From NCBI RefSeq assembly GCF_002483205.1, contig NZ_DLHM01000006.1:144594-208593 (forward strand): a stretch of 64,000 nt of DNA, given 5' to 3'. The stretch is from Flavihumibacter sp. UBA7668 (GTDB taxonomy: Bacteria; Bacteroidota; Bacteroidia; Chitinophagales; Chitinophagaceae). Position 1 is the stretch's first letter, and each line of letters starts with the position of its first letter. Below, in pieces: positions 1 through 9,048 of the stretch. The position numbers were made by a program, and so were the translations under genes. The notes under the pieces are model-generated. The model was not told the origin of the DNA and did no database searches. It saw only the letters and a list, made by a program, of their open reading frames with translations.

Positions 1-152
1 CCGGATACCAGTTTGCCAATGGTATTGCATTAAGCAGTTTTATAAATATTGGTACGACGAATCTTTACAACACAAGTGAACAAAAATTACGTTCACTGGA
101 CGCTATAGGTTTCTCGGTTGGCTGGATGTTTGGCAGCCATTCAAGTGAATAA
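1..152 (+). CDS. C-terminal end of an outer-membrane beta-barrel protein (partial)
   Basis: An open frame enters from the left edge (codons in phase with base 3) and stops at TAA 150-152, leaving about 49 residues. The residues alternate polar and hydrophobic, and the last stretch (GFSVGWMFG) looks like the final amphipathic strand of an outer-membrane barrel. That fits the OmpW/PorT-like barrels common in Bacteroidota. The start and the rest of the gene lie outside the window, so the family call is an inference from the strand pattern. A strong terminator follows directly. Confidence 0.55.
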   Translation, partial: GYQFANGIALSSFINIGTTNLYNTSEQKLRSLDAIGFSVGWMFGSHSSE

Positions 153-168
153 AAATTTTCATTCGACA

Positions 169-212
169 CCAAATAAAAAAGCATTTCTTTCGGGAAATGC
201 TTTTTTATTTGG
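169..212. terminator. Two-way rho-independent terminator
   Basis: There is a perfect 19-bp inverted repeat (169-187 with 194-212) and a 6-base loop. The GC-containing core (GCATTTC/GAAATGC) is flanked by A6 on the left and T6 on the right, so it works as a hairpin plus U-tract on both strands. It sits between the convergent barrel gene (stop at 152) and the metacaspase gene (stop at 221) and can end both transcripts. Confidence 0.9.
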
Positions 213-220
213 GTCTGTTT

Positions 221-1927
221 TTAATATTCCATCTCTTCCATCATCCGCATATTATAGGTAGCCACTCCTGCTTTTATATAGAGCAATATAACAGAACCCA
301 TACCCGGACGGAATATTCCGGATGGTGCGCATTCATTGGCATTCTGAAATTTCTTTATTGCTGCAACGGTTGCAGGTCCGGATTTTCCGTCAACAACAAT
401 TCCCGGGGTACCGCCTTCAGCTACTGAAACCTGTTTGAGCAATTGCTGAATCAGCCGTACATCTCCAGCCTGGTTACTGCCTCCGCTTCCAACTGATTGC
501 AGGATTCTGTTACTGCCTGTTTCATGTTCTTCAGGAGTATCATCTGTAATAGGTTCCGGATCCATTACAGGTTCTTCCACTTCTCCTGCCATAATAACCT
601 GGAAGGAGGGTGCCTGAGCAAATTCACTGTCCTGGAAAGATACCTTCCATCCATTCCAGCTGTAATCGATTGTGGAACCGATTCTGAAGTAGATTATCGG
701 AGCGTGTTTTAAGGCCTCCCAGGTATAGGACTTCATGGTATAGGTATCTCCTGATTCGAGTGCATAATTGTTTTGTTCATCTCCATAGCTTGCATAAAAA
801 TTACTGCTGTTTCTGCTACTTTCATGTGTGGCAGTATTAAACAATTGGGGGTCGGTTGCAAATTCAACATAATACTGCGGATTGCCTGCTTTGTCCACAT
901 TGAAACCGGGTGGCAAGCTGGCTGCATTCCAACTGGTTGGTGCCTGCATGGAAGGCAGGGCCGAAGGTGTTGTATTGGTTCCGGATCCGCTTCCAGCGCT
1001 GCTGCTACCTAATATGCAGAAGGGTTTCTGGGCTTCAAAAGAGGCAAGATTAGTTCCAAGTGTCATGTAATTCGGTGTCTGATCAGATGGCATACCTGCA
1101 ATTATATTATCATAAAATGTTCGGTAGTGACCACTGAAACTACCATTATTCCAAACGGTCAACAATCGTCCTGTAAATACTCCGTTGGTTGCACCATCTC
1201 CGCTTAGTTGATTGTCCTGGCATCCGGAAATATAGATGAGGGAAGCGTCAAATTCATTGGCGGCTTTTGCATTTTTTGTCAGAAACTGAATATTCTGGTA
1301 CAGGGTTTTATTCTTTACATAGTTTTGCAAACCGGCTGCAATAGGAATACTTTTCCGGGTTGGTCCAACCAGTACAGAACGGGATGGATGTTCTTCCAGT
1401 TGTTTAGAGAATTTGCTGATATCGGATTCATCAAAAACTTTACGCAGCGACCGTTTACCCGGATTTTTTTCGTGCAAATAATTTAAGAGGAGCATCCGTA
1501 CCATTGATCCGCTATGGCAGCTATCCGAGGTTACAAAAATGCGAACGCCCGCCGCAAATTTATTCCAACAGGTATAGAGTTCATTATCGATCAGCTGGCG
1601 GTCATATAAGATCCAGGTTTCATTCATGCCATCTTCTTCCTCACCCGTTTCATCGGGTACCTGGCTTCCATGTCCTGAATAGGTAAGCAGAAAAATATCA
1701 CCACTGCATAATTGGGAAGCAGCATCATTTATTTTTTGCAATACATTCATCGCTGTTGCCTGTCCATCCAGTAATTGCTCACTGGTACTGAACCCGGCTT
1801 GTTGGGCAATTGAACGCATGGAATTGGCATCATTGATGCAACCTGCTAAATCCGGAATAATGAATCCGGGATACTGGCTGTTATCCACCCGGTTAAGTCC
1901 GATGTGGAGGGAGATTCCTCTTGACAT
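221..1927 (-). CDS. Metacaspase-like (peptidase C14) protein with C-terminal peptidoglycan-binding-like domain
   Basis: The protein has 568 aa. The N-terminal 300 residues carry the caspase-fold dyad: His86 in YSGHGSQ and Cys137 in DSCHSG, each after a hydrophobic strand, as in clan CD proteases of the metacaspase/paracaspase type. An acidic stretch (DETGEEEDG) follows the His motif. After a Ser/Gly/Thr-rich linker near residue 310 comes a beta-rich middle part of unknown role. The last 70 residues match the PG_binding_1 pattern (DVRLIQQLL, VDGKSGPAT, AIKKFQ). No signal peptide is seen. It is the last gene of a minus-strand operon, 11 bases after the 918-aa gene and ending at a strong terminator. 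Substrate and role are unknown; a regulated protease acting on its operon partners is an inference. Confidence 0.85.
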   Translation of the reverse strand: MSRGISLHIGLNRVDNSQYPGFIIPDLAGCINDANSMRSIAQQAGFSTSEQLLDGQATAMNVLQKINDAASQLCSGDIFLLTYSGHGSQVPDETGEEEDGMNETWILYDRQLIDNELYTCWNKFAAGVRIFVTSDSCHSGSMVRMLLLNYLHEKNPGKRSLRKVFDESDISKFSKQLEEHPSRSVLVGPTRKSIPIAAGLQNYVKNKTLYQNIQFLTKNAKAANEFDASLIYISGCQDNQLSGDGATNGVFTGRLLTVWNNGSFSGHYRTFYDNIIAGMPSDQTPNYMTLGTNLASFEAQKPFCILGSSSAGSGSGTNTTPSALPSMQAPTSWNAASLPPGFNVDKAGNPQYYVEFATDPQLFNTATHESSRNSSNFYASYGDEQNNYALESGDTYTMKSYTWEALKHAPIIYFRIGSTIDYSWNGWKVSFQDSEFAQAPSFQVIMAGEVEEPVMDPEPITDDTPEEHETGSNRILQSVGSGGSNQAGDVRLIQQLLKQVSVAEGGTPGIVVDGKSGPATVAAIKKFQNANECAPSGIFRPGMGSVILLYIKAGVATYNMRMMEEMEY

Positions 1928-1938
1928 AAGTTGATTTT

Positions 1939-4695
1939 TTAAAGATTGATATAGATGATGTTTCCTTTATCACTAAGATCCTGTTCTATAAAAGCGGACT
2001 GTACGACCGTTTCTGTCTGATCCGATTTTACCAGTTTGGATATTCTGTATTCGATTACCCGTTCCAATAGAAAATTGGTAACCGGCATTTGTATATAAAC
2101 TTCCCGACTTCTTTCCTGTGCAGTAAGTTCAAGCATATTTTCCCCTGTACTACTTTTTAATTTATAGGTGATTTCGGCACCCGCCAGTTGTTCTTCATTA
2201 AAATCCGTTGTACTGAGAAAGATGACCTGGCATTGTACATCTTCGATATAATTATTGATCTGTTCCAGTTCAATCGGACTTGCATCGATCACCTGGTATT
2301 GCGGAATGAAGCCAAGGTATTGATCCTCCGGAATTGTTTTTTCCAGACTGGCAAATCCTTCGATTTCTTCCAGGAGTTCCAGCTGAATGGCCGCTCCTGT
2401 ACTTGTTTTAGCCAATATTCCGGAGAATTGTAGCCGGTTTTCTGTACGATTTAAAAGTTTCAACTGACCGGCTCCATCATAGGAAATACTTGCATGCCCA
2501 TTAAGCCATTCTCCACCAATTTTCTGCAATCCCGGTTGAAGTCTGCTGGTATATTTTTCGGTTGCTGAGAGTACTGTTGTGAACAGACCATTGATCGCAT
2601 CTCTTTCGAGCATTTCCAACAAAATCAGGATGGAACTGATATCGGTTTCAACCGTCAGCCGAATGAATTTTCCATAAGGAACTATTCGGGTGCTTGTGCC
2701 TGTCATATGATCCAGCGATAAAACCGATTCCGCAGAACCAGCCGGTATTTCAGTGAGGTAATGCAAATTGGGTGGATAAGGAGTAAGCCTTGCACATACT
2801 TGTTCCAGGTCATAGCGGGTTTCCGGATTCAGATCCGGAATAAGTGTTGCATCCAATACCCATTTGCTGGTGCCGGTAACGGCGTCCAGGGTGGAATAAA
2901 GTAGAATCATTGGCTTGAATACTTCTTTTCCCTCTTCTTCCACCTGCTGTCTTCCAATTATATAGTTGGTTGGAACTACCAGAAAATCGTTCGGTACATT
3001 GGTGGACCGGAATAGTTTATACTGATCTGTATCCAAATCAGGAACAGGGCTATAAAAGGAAGGAGAAATTTCTCCCAGTTTATAGGCTTCTTTACAACCA
3101 ATGGCCGTGCTTGCTCCGGCTGTTTCTTCCAGATAATACTGACCATATTCAACACAGGGAAAATGCAGCTCAATTGATTGGGATCGTATATAACTCTGTT
3201 TTTTGTATTTGACAGTTGGTTCAATCAACTGGGCCAATACCACAGGCTGCAAGTGTGTAATTGGCTGGCTAAGGATATGGGCATTCAGTTTGATCGCACT
3301 TGCCAGTGCCGGACGAAAACTCCTGTTTGGTTTGATCTGCGAGATTTTAGCTCCAACAATATTTTGTAGTTGCAATAATTGCGGTTCCACTTTGGAATAA
3401 CCGGTAAAGGCCAGCATAACCTGAAGGGTCAATTTTGGTTCGGTACCCGAGATAGCCGCATAACACATACGGATGGCATTGTTCAACAGCCGGAAAACCA
3501 GTTGAGTTTGTTCTCCCGTTCCGCTTTTCATTTCACTGGGAACAAGCGATAGCTTAACAGTTTCCTGCTGATCGTTTACATAGGGAATTTCCAGTAGATA
3601 ATTCACCTGATCCAATCGGATTGGACGGATGGTTTTACCGGGATGCGCAGCCAATGCCTCCGCTTTAACTGCCTCGCTGATAGTGCAATCTACTGTGATA
3701 TGAAGCGATCCTTCCAATACCGGTTTTCCACCTGTATCTGTTAATCCGGTGTTTTGAAAACTAAAACGAAAGGCCGATTGATCCGGGCTTGTTTGCAAAT
3801 CAGGAACCAGGATCCGGAATTCGGGTAAGGCAAGTACTTCCTGCTCATTTCTGCGGTTCAACCAAAACCTGGAAGATGCATCCGTAATTATTGGGTAATC
3901 CTTTATTTTTTCCTGTCCGGTTAAGGCAATAGTCCAGTTTTCAAGGCGGTGTAAATTGATTTTGGTATCAAATACCAACTGTTCCTGCTTTTGGATGGAC
4001 AATAGCGGAAGAGAAGCGGTTGATAATTGGGCAAAATTAGCATTGACAATACTGCCTCTTTCCAATTTACCTGCAATAGGCGGATTAATTGAGCGGGTTG
4101 CTTCATTCCCTTTTATTTGTTCCGGTATTAATCGGTAATTATTGTAGACAGGATCGAAATATTTAAAACTTACCTGATAGTTTTCAAATACATGTAGCAG
4201 CTCTTCCAATGATACCTGGCTTCTGATGGTATACTGATGCTGACTGGAGGATATGTATACTTCCGATCTTATTTTCAGAATAAGTCCTGATTTTTCCTGC
4301 CGGGTAGCTTTTAAAAAAGCATTGGCTGCATTTGCCGGTACAGAAAGCTGCAGCTGCGTTTCTGTTCCTGAAAAGTTTTTTTCCAGCAAAGCCTGGTTTC
4401 CTGATTCGTTTTGCAGGACAATCTGTAATGTGGTCATCGTTCGCAATACGTATCCGCCTGTTGCAGACTCCGGCAGGTTCATCGATAACCGGATGCTGGC
4501 TGTGGCACGTTCGGGTTCTATCCTGCTTACTGATTCTTCAATCGAAGGCAAATGATCCATAAAAAAAGTAAAAGCGTTGTTGCTGCCTGACAGCACGGGG
4601 TAAATATTGATTCTGCCCAGCTCTTCTTCCAGATAGGGCCAGCCTGTTCCATTGGCAAGGAGCAGGGTTTTTTCCTGTAATGTTTCTGTAGACAT
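1939..4695 (-). CDS. Large protein of unknown function (918 aa), metacaspase operon
   Basis: I do not recognise this protein. It starts at ATG 4695, has no signal peptide or membrane segment, and shows many short alternating beta-like stretches throughout, suggesting repeated beta-sandwich domains. The C-terminal region (EYRISKLVKSDQTETVVQS) resembles in texture the C-terminal strands of its 772-aa neighbour, so both may end in similar beta domains. Cysteines are few. It begins 19 bases after the 772-aa gene stop and ends 11 bases before the metacaspase start, so the three are probably co-transcribed and translationally linked. It may be a structural or surface partner of the protease or its substrate; neither is shown by the sequence. 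Confidence 0.7.
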   Translation of the reverse strand: MSTETLQEKTLLLANGTGWPYLEEELGRINIYPVLSGSNNAFTFFMDHLPSIEESVSRIEPERATASIRLSMNLPESATGGYVLRTMTTLQIVLQNESGNQALLEKNFSGTETQLQLSVPANAANAFLKATRQEKSGLILKIRSEVYISSSQHQYTIRSQVSLEELLHVFENYQVSFKYFDPVYNNYRLIPEQIKGNEATRSINPPIAGKLERGSIVNANFAQLSTASLPLLSIQKQEQLVFDTKINLHRLENWTIALTGQEKIKDYPIITDASSRFWLNRRNEQEVLALPEFRILVPDLQTSPDQSAFRFSFQNTGLTDTGGKPVLEGSLHITVDCTISEAVKAEALAAHPGKTIRPIRLDQVNYLLEIPYVNDQQETVKLSLVPSEMKSGTGEQTQLVFRLLNNAIRMCYAAISGTEPKLTLQVMLAFTGYSKVEPQLLQLQNIVGAKISQIKPNRSFRPALASAIKLNAHILSQPITHLQPVVLAQLIEPTVKYKKQSYIRSQSIELHFPCVEYGQYYLEETAGASTAIGCKEAYKLGEISPSFYSPVPDLDTDQYKLFRSTNVPNDFLVVPTNYIIGRQQVEEEGKEVFKPMILLYSTLDAVTGTSKWVLDATLIPDLNPETRYDLEQVCARLTPYPPNLHYLTEIPAGSAESVLSLDHMTGTSTRIVPYGKFIRLTVETDISSILILLEMLERDAINGLFTTVLSATEKYTSRLQPGLQKIGGEWLNGHASISYDGAGQLKLLNRTENRLQFSGILAKTSTGAAIQLELLEEIEGFASLEKTIPEDQYLGFIPQYQVIDASPIELEQINNYIEDVQCQVIFLSTTDFNEEQLAGAEITYKLKSSTGENMLELTAQERSREVYIQMPVTNFLLERVIEYRISKLVKSDQTETVVQSAFIEQDLSDKGNIIYINL

Positions 4696-4714
4696 GGCAA
4701 CAACGCTTTAAAGA

Positions 4715-7033
4715 TTAAACCTGTTTCCATCCACCGTTTCCGCTTACTTCACGGGTTGCGATTTTTTTTGAAAGGGGTGTTTTACCAGATGGAGGCTGAT
4801 GAATTTTTCCGCCTTCTTCCACTGCATAACTCCCTTTCATTGGAGCTGCGGGTGTACTTATTCCCCGGCTTCCTTTAGTTGCAGGCGCCTGGATGGTGAT
4901 TTCCCTGGATTTGGACGCTATATCACGTTTAATTACTACACCTTCATCTTCGGTGGATGGTACACTTACGGTAAGCGGACCATTGCCGATACTCCGAACC
5001 CATGGACCCGTCCATTCCATTCCTTTGGTGAAAAGACTGCCTTTTACAATAACTCTGACCTGATATTTGAAGAAGGATCGAATGGTGGAATCGGAACTAA
5101 AAACGGACCAGAAGCGGGGAGATTCCTGATCAAGATTATTCCAGATGAATTTTTGTGGTGGAAAACGGGTTAAATCTGCCCCATTTTCATCCGTTGCCTG
5201 GAAGGTTACTTCAACCAGTTGTTTATTGTCTTCCAATGCAACATTTAAGCCTAATGGTCCAACCCGAACGCGTCCAGCTTCATCTGCCCTTAATTCCAGG
5301 GTTACATCATTTACCATGCTGCCATTTTCTCCCGGATCCAGATCTATCTCATTGTCCTCAATCTGTACCCGTACAAAAGGATTGGCAATCGGATCAGGTG
5401 GTTCCAGCATATGTACTTTGCGTTTGATAAATGTTTTATCGGGCGTCCAGTTGGCGGGTGCATTGGATACATCAGCTGCCGCTTTTTGGGTGGTTTCCAC
5501 TTTCCATGTTTCGGTAGGGGAGCCGCTGCCATCGAATATATGTCCAACCCAATCAATTTCTCCGGCTGTATTTGGATAACCAACCTGAACAGAGAGGAAG
5601 GAAACAGGCTCGCCTGCCCAGTTGATGGCCGGCTGTGGCCAGTTGACAACAGGCTTGATGATACGTGCCAGTTTGCGTGGCCAGTCATCCATATAAACTG
5701 TTACGAAATATTTTTTTTCTGCTTCGGGATCTTTTTTCATTTCATCAAAAGCTCCTTCCAGATTGGAAGAGATGACATGATCCTGCAGGTAGGCCAGCTG
5801 TCTTTTTTCATGATAACTCAGGTTTAGTCGGGTGCTGTCGCGGCGATATTTCAACGCCACACCTGCGCCCCAGAGTCCGAATAATCCGCCGGATGAACTG
5901 GCTTCTGCTGCCTGTACATTGGGTTGTGGCGGATCAAAGATGATTCCCTTGGCCTGTTCCATAAACTTCTGAGAAATGAGGTCGGTTTTTTTGTCTACGT
6001 ATTCCTGAATTTTATCGGCTCCCGGAATGGTTGGATCAACTTTTACATCCACTTCAATTCCACCGCTGATGCGCATGTTATTGAATTCGGCTTTGATGTC
6101 GGCAGAGAACCATAAATATTTGCCTTTTGCATTGGCAGAGAAATGTTCAAAAATGCGTTCCCAGTTTCCTTTGATGGTGATTTCAATAATGGGTACCCAG
6201 AATTTTACTTTCATCGCCTGGCAAACACGTACCGGTGTATAGGCCATTTTGAAGGCTTGATACAATATGCTGGCCGGATAAACACCCATCAGTCCGGAAT
6301 AGGCATTTTGTCCCATTGGATCAATGGAACCGTTGCCTTGTCCCTGCATGTTGAAATACCAGGGATCGAGATTGCCATCCCGTACATTTCTTTTATCAAA
6401 GGAGCGGGTGGTAAATCCTGGTTGTGTGATGAAGCGCGGAACGGGTACGGTTTCATAACGCACCTGGCGGTTGGGGGCAACGGGTGCGGCTGGGGCTGCA
6501 GGCGCGGCTGGATTAACCGGAGTAGCAGGCGTTCCGGAAACGGGTTGTACTACGGAGCCATCCGGATTAGGGGAGAGGTTAGAAATAGAGGTGTGGTTGG
6601 CAGTAATCACAACCGGACGGAAAATTGGTTTAACGCTGGAGCGGATACCCCAGAAATAATCCACTTTTCCCTGGTACATATTGATGATTTCCTGCTGACC
6701 TTCTTCCAGTACATGATCGGGTGGTGCGGCGGTGGTGGTTACGCCTAGTACGCCGCCGGCTACTTCGCGGCTTTCTCCTTCTTCCAGTCCGATATTGGCT
6801 TCACTGGTTTGTCTGCCGGCAAAACGAAGCATGAGAAACTGGAGATCCCCGTCTGCACGTCCGTCTTTTCGGGCGATATGTACATAGTTGGGAAGCCAGT
6901 AAAAGACCGGAGGCTTTCCTTCATTTTGCAGGGCATCGTTATTTACATCAGGATAATAGATGAGTTCATACCCGTCTTTTATGATAGGTTGAATCCCACC
7001 GGCCATGGTTGGGCCCAAAGCGGTAGTTGCCAT
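4715..7033 (-). CDS. Large protein of unknown function (772 aa), first gene of metacaspase operon
   Basis: I do not recognise this protein. It has 772 aa from ATG 7033 with no signal peptide. About 160 ordered N-terminal residues are followed by a low-complexity Ala/Pro linker (residues about 165-187). A long central part contains a charged helical section (around VDKKTDLISQKFMEQAKG), then beta-rich segments, and a basic C-terminal tail rich in Pro, Ser and Lys. The gene leads a three-gene operon with the 918-aa protein and the metacaspase. A TATATTTC element at 7056-7063 on the minus strand resembles the Bacteroidota -7 box but has the last base changed and no clear -33 partner. About 250 bases of apparently non-coding DNA precede it. 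Confidence 0.7.
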   Translation of the reverse strand: MATTALGPTMAGGIQPIIKDGYELIYYPDVNNDALQNEGKPPVFYWLPNYVHIARKDGRADGDLQFLMLRFAGRQTSEANIGLEEGESREVAGGVLGVTTTAAPPDHVLEEGQQEIINMYQGKVDYFWGIRSSVKPIFRPVVITANHTSISNLSPNPDGSVVQPVSGTPATPVNPAAPAAPAAPVAPNRQVRYETVPVPRFITQPGFTTRSFDKRNVRDGNLDPWYFNMQGQGNGSIDPMGQNAYSGLMGVYPASILYQAFKMAYTPVRVCQAMKVKFWVPIIEITIKGNWERIFEHFSANAKGKYLWFSADIKAEFNNMRISGGIEVDVKVDPTIPGADKIQEYVDKKTDLISQKFMEQAKGIIFDPPQPNVQAAEASSSGGLFGLWGAGVALKYRRDSTRLNLSYHEKRQLAYLQDHVISSNLEGAFDEMKKDPEAEKKYFVTVYMDDWPRKLARIIKPVVNWPQPAINWAGEPVSFLSVQVGYPNTAGEIDWVGHIFDGSGSPTETWKVETTQKAAADVSNAPANWTPDKTFIKRKVHMLEPPDPIANPFVRVQIEDNEIDLDPGENGSMVNDVTLELRADEAGRVRVGPLGLNVALEDNKQLVEVTFQATDENGADLTRFPPQKFIWNNLDQESPRFWSVFSSDSTIRSFFKYQVRVIVKGSLFTKGMEWTGPWVRSIGNGPLTVSVPSTEDEGVVIKRDIASKSREITIQAPATKGSRGISTPAAPMKGSYAVEEGGKIHQPPSGKTPLSKKIATREVSGNGGWKQV

Positions 7034-7288
7034 AACAATAAGTTTAATGTTTGGTGAAATATAGGCGGACTAATACAGCTGTAGCTAGGAACCAGAGTAG
7101 AATAGAAAAGAAAAATTCAGAATGGGTTAGAAGACATTAAAGGTACGAAAAAGTAAAGAGAGTTGCAGGTTGTTTTCACCCTTTTACAGAGGGGAAAAAG
7201 GCCCCCGGAACAAATCGTAAAAGAGGAAGCTGAATTGCAGAAAATACGGTTTGGATAACTGATTGAATGATTGCTGTTTCAGTTGAAT

Positions 7289-7671
7289 TTAAGTCGCTGA
7301 TTTTTTTTCGATGAAAGTCATTGTCCAATTAATTTGATCTTCATTGCGGTTATCTGAATAATCAAATCCCAAATGAATTCCATTGGGTAAGGAGATAACA
7401 ATGTAGCCTGGTTCTTTAAATTCCTTTTCAAAATCGAGCTGTAGTGAAAGCAACCATCAATTTTACTAGCCACATAATCAGTAAATATGGACTCCAATTT
7501 CATGTTTTCGTCAAAATAAAACTCAAAATCTCCATATTTCCAACAATTGGATTCTACCATTGATTTTTCTGCAAACCAGGCTTCCGGCTTCAATCCCTGA
7601 GTAAGTAAATCATTTTTTGAGATTCCTAATTCAATATGGCCGAAGTTGCCGTGTAGTATTAATTCCTTACT
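7289..7671 (-). pseudogene. Frameshifted remnant of a small immunity-like protein
   Basis: Two frames together encode one protein. The upstream frame begins with KELILHGNFGHIELGIS and runs to about 7450. The downstream frame continues with QLDFEKEFKEPGYIVIS and ends with WTMTFIEKKSAT at TAA 7289. The join lies at about 7440-7460. No start codon is in frame: a TGA precedes the open stretch and an 11-bp tandem repeat occupies the place where the start should be. The opening pattern (GxFGxIxLGxS) matches that of the intact gene at 12324-12887 (GKFGSIVLGMT), so the two look like one family. That such proteins act as immunity partners to contact-dependent toxins is inferred from texture and clustering. 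No toxin gene is visible. Confidence 0.6.
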
Positions 7672-7704
7672 TCATCCATACTTCATCCAAGCTTCATCGT
7701 AACT
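7669..7704. repeat. 11-bp tandem repeat, three copies
   Basis: The unit ACTTCATCCAT is repeated at 7669, 7680 and 7691 with small changes and begins a fourth time at 7702. On the minus strand each unit carries an ATG followed by AAG. It abuts the 5' end of the immunity-like pseudogene and disrupts its start region. Confidence 0.7.
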
Positions 7705-7921
7705 TCTTTGAGCTTGCAAAACTTATCTAGTTCGGCAAGTGGTTCATAATCATTAGGCTGCTTTTATTATTTTGAAATCAGGTAAAAACTATATCCTCCC
7801 TGTTCAACTCTTTTGAAATAATTTTTTTTCGGGGGTAAAAAAGAGGGGTTAGGACTAGTGTCACGTCACATTTAATATGACGTATTATCTTTTTTTGTAT
7901 CTTAGCCATCCAAAAAAGGCT

Positions 7922-8392
7922 ATGGTAAAATACACGGTTCATTTGACAAAGGGCGAGCGGGAAGAATTGCAGCATATTATCAGCAAAGGCTCTCACAGTT
8001 CTCAGACTTTCCGCGCAGCCTATGTGCTGTTGAATTGTGATGAAGGCAAGTATGCAGAAAAGGTCACCAATGAGCAGATATGCACCGTGTTGAAAATAGG
8101 CATGCGAACGATCGACCGGATCAAAGCTCGTTTTATAGACGGCGGCCTGGAGGCCACGTTGGAGCGAAGGCCCACTAGCAGAATCTACGATGTGAAAGCA
8201 GACGGAGACGTTGAAGCCCGATTAATCACCTTGTGTTGTAGCGAACCGCCCAGGGGATATGCAAAATGGTCACTTCGGCTCCTGGCTGACAAAATGGTTG
8301 AATTGAAGTACGCCGAGAGTATCTCCTATGAGACGGTTCGCCGGGTGTTAAAAAAAACGAACTTAAGCCCTGGAAAGTCAAAGGCTGGGTGA
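7922..8392 (+). CDS. IS630 transposase, N-terminal part (DNA-binding)
   Basis: The frame from ATG 7922 gives about 156 aa, starting MVKYTVHLTKGEREELQ. It contains two helix-turn-helix regions (around NEQICTVLKIGMRTIDRIK and around SISYETVRRVLKK), typical of the DNA-binding half of IS630 transposases. An earlier in-frame ATG at 7877 lies within the terminal repeat region and is unlikely to be used. The frame stops at TGA 8390-8392, 33 bases after an A8 run at 8350-8357. A shift of -1 at that run continues directly into the catalytic half. Confidence 0.88.
   Translation: MVKYTVHLTKGEREELQHIISKGSHSSQTFRAAYVLLNCDEGKYAEKVTNEQICTVLKIGMRTIDRIKARFIDGGLEATLERRPTSRIYDVKADGDVEARLITLCCSEPPRGYAKWSLRLLADKMVELKYAESISYETVRRVLKKTNLSPGKSKAG
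8350..8357 (+). other. Probable -1 programmed frameshift site (A8)
   Basis: Eight A residues form a slippery A_AAA_AAA heptamer in the phase TTA AAA AAA ACG. A -1 slip joins the two transposase halves. A small hairpin (CTGGG 8385-8389 with CCCAG 8394-8398, loop TGAT) lies downstream and overlaps the stop of the first frame. It is rather far from the slip site to act as the usual stimulator. Several IS families use such sites to make transposase. Confidence 0.6.
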
Positions 8393-9048
8393 TCCCAGAC
8401 GCCAGGAGCGGTGAATTTGTGGCTAACATGGAAAAGGTGTTGGATGTTTACAAGAGGCCGTACAATCTATCCAATCCGGTTATCTGCATGGACGAATCGC
8501 CCAAACAGTTGATCCGGGAAGCACGTTCATCGATACCCATGAAACCAGGCAGAGACCTGCGGGTCGATTACGAGTACATCCGGCACGGGGTGTGTAATGA
8601 TTTCATGGCCAGCGAACCACTCAAAGGCAAAAGATTTACCGCGGTTACGGAACTAAAGACCAGAAGGGAATGGGCACTGTTCATCAAACGTATTTCTGAT
8701 GAATGGTATCCCAAGGCAAAGAAGATCACACTGGTCATGGATAATTACGGAACCCACAGTGCTGGTTCATTCTATGAGGTCTTTTCACCAGCTGAAGCAA
8801 AGAGGATCTGGGATCGATTTGAGTTTATCTATACTCCCAAACATGGCAGTTGGCTAAACATGGCTGAAATAGAACTCAATGTGATAAACCGGCAATGTCT
8901 CAGCAGGCATATCGATACGATTGGAAAAGTCAAGTCCGCAATTGCAGCTTGGCAAAAAGATCGAAATAACAAAAATCAACAAATAAACTGGCAGTTTACG
9001 ACAAGCCAGGCAAGAATTAAACTCAAAAAACTTTACACGTCAACTTAG
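8389..9048 (+). CDS. IS630 transposase, C-terminal catalytic part (DDE)
   Basis: This frame is open from the A8 run (8350-8357), so the fused protein would continue NELKPWKVKGWVIPDARSG without interruption. It carries the catalytic triad in the right order: Asp in CMDESPKQL, Asp in VMDNYGTHS, Glu in NMAEIELN, with the GSWLNMAEIE block typical of IS630. It stops at TAG 9046-9048, 14 bases from the right end. By itself it would lack DNA binding, so the active enzyme is expected as a -1 frameshift product of about 375 aa. The gene is intact. Confidence 0.88.
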   Translation: MIPDARSGEFVANMEKVLDVYKRPYNLSNPVICMDESPKQLIREARSSIPMKPGRDLRVDYEYIRHGVCNDFMASEPLKGKRFTAVTELKTRREWALFIKRISDEWYPKAKKITLVMDNYGTHSAGSFYEVFSPAEAKRIWDRFEFIYTPKHGSWLNMAEIELNVINRQCLSRHIDTIGKVKSAIAAWQKDRNNKNQQINWQFTTSQARIKLKKLYTST

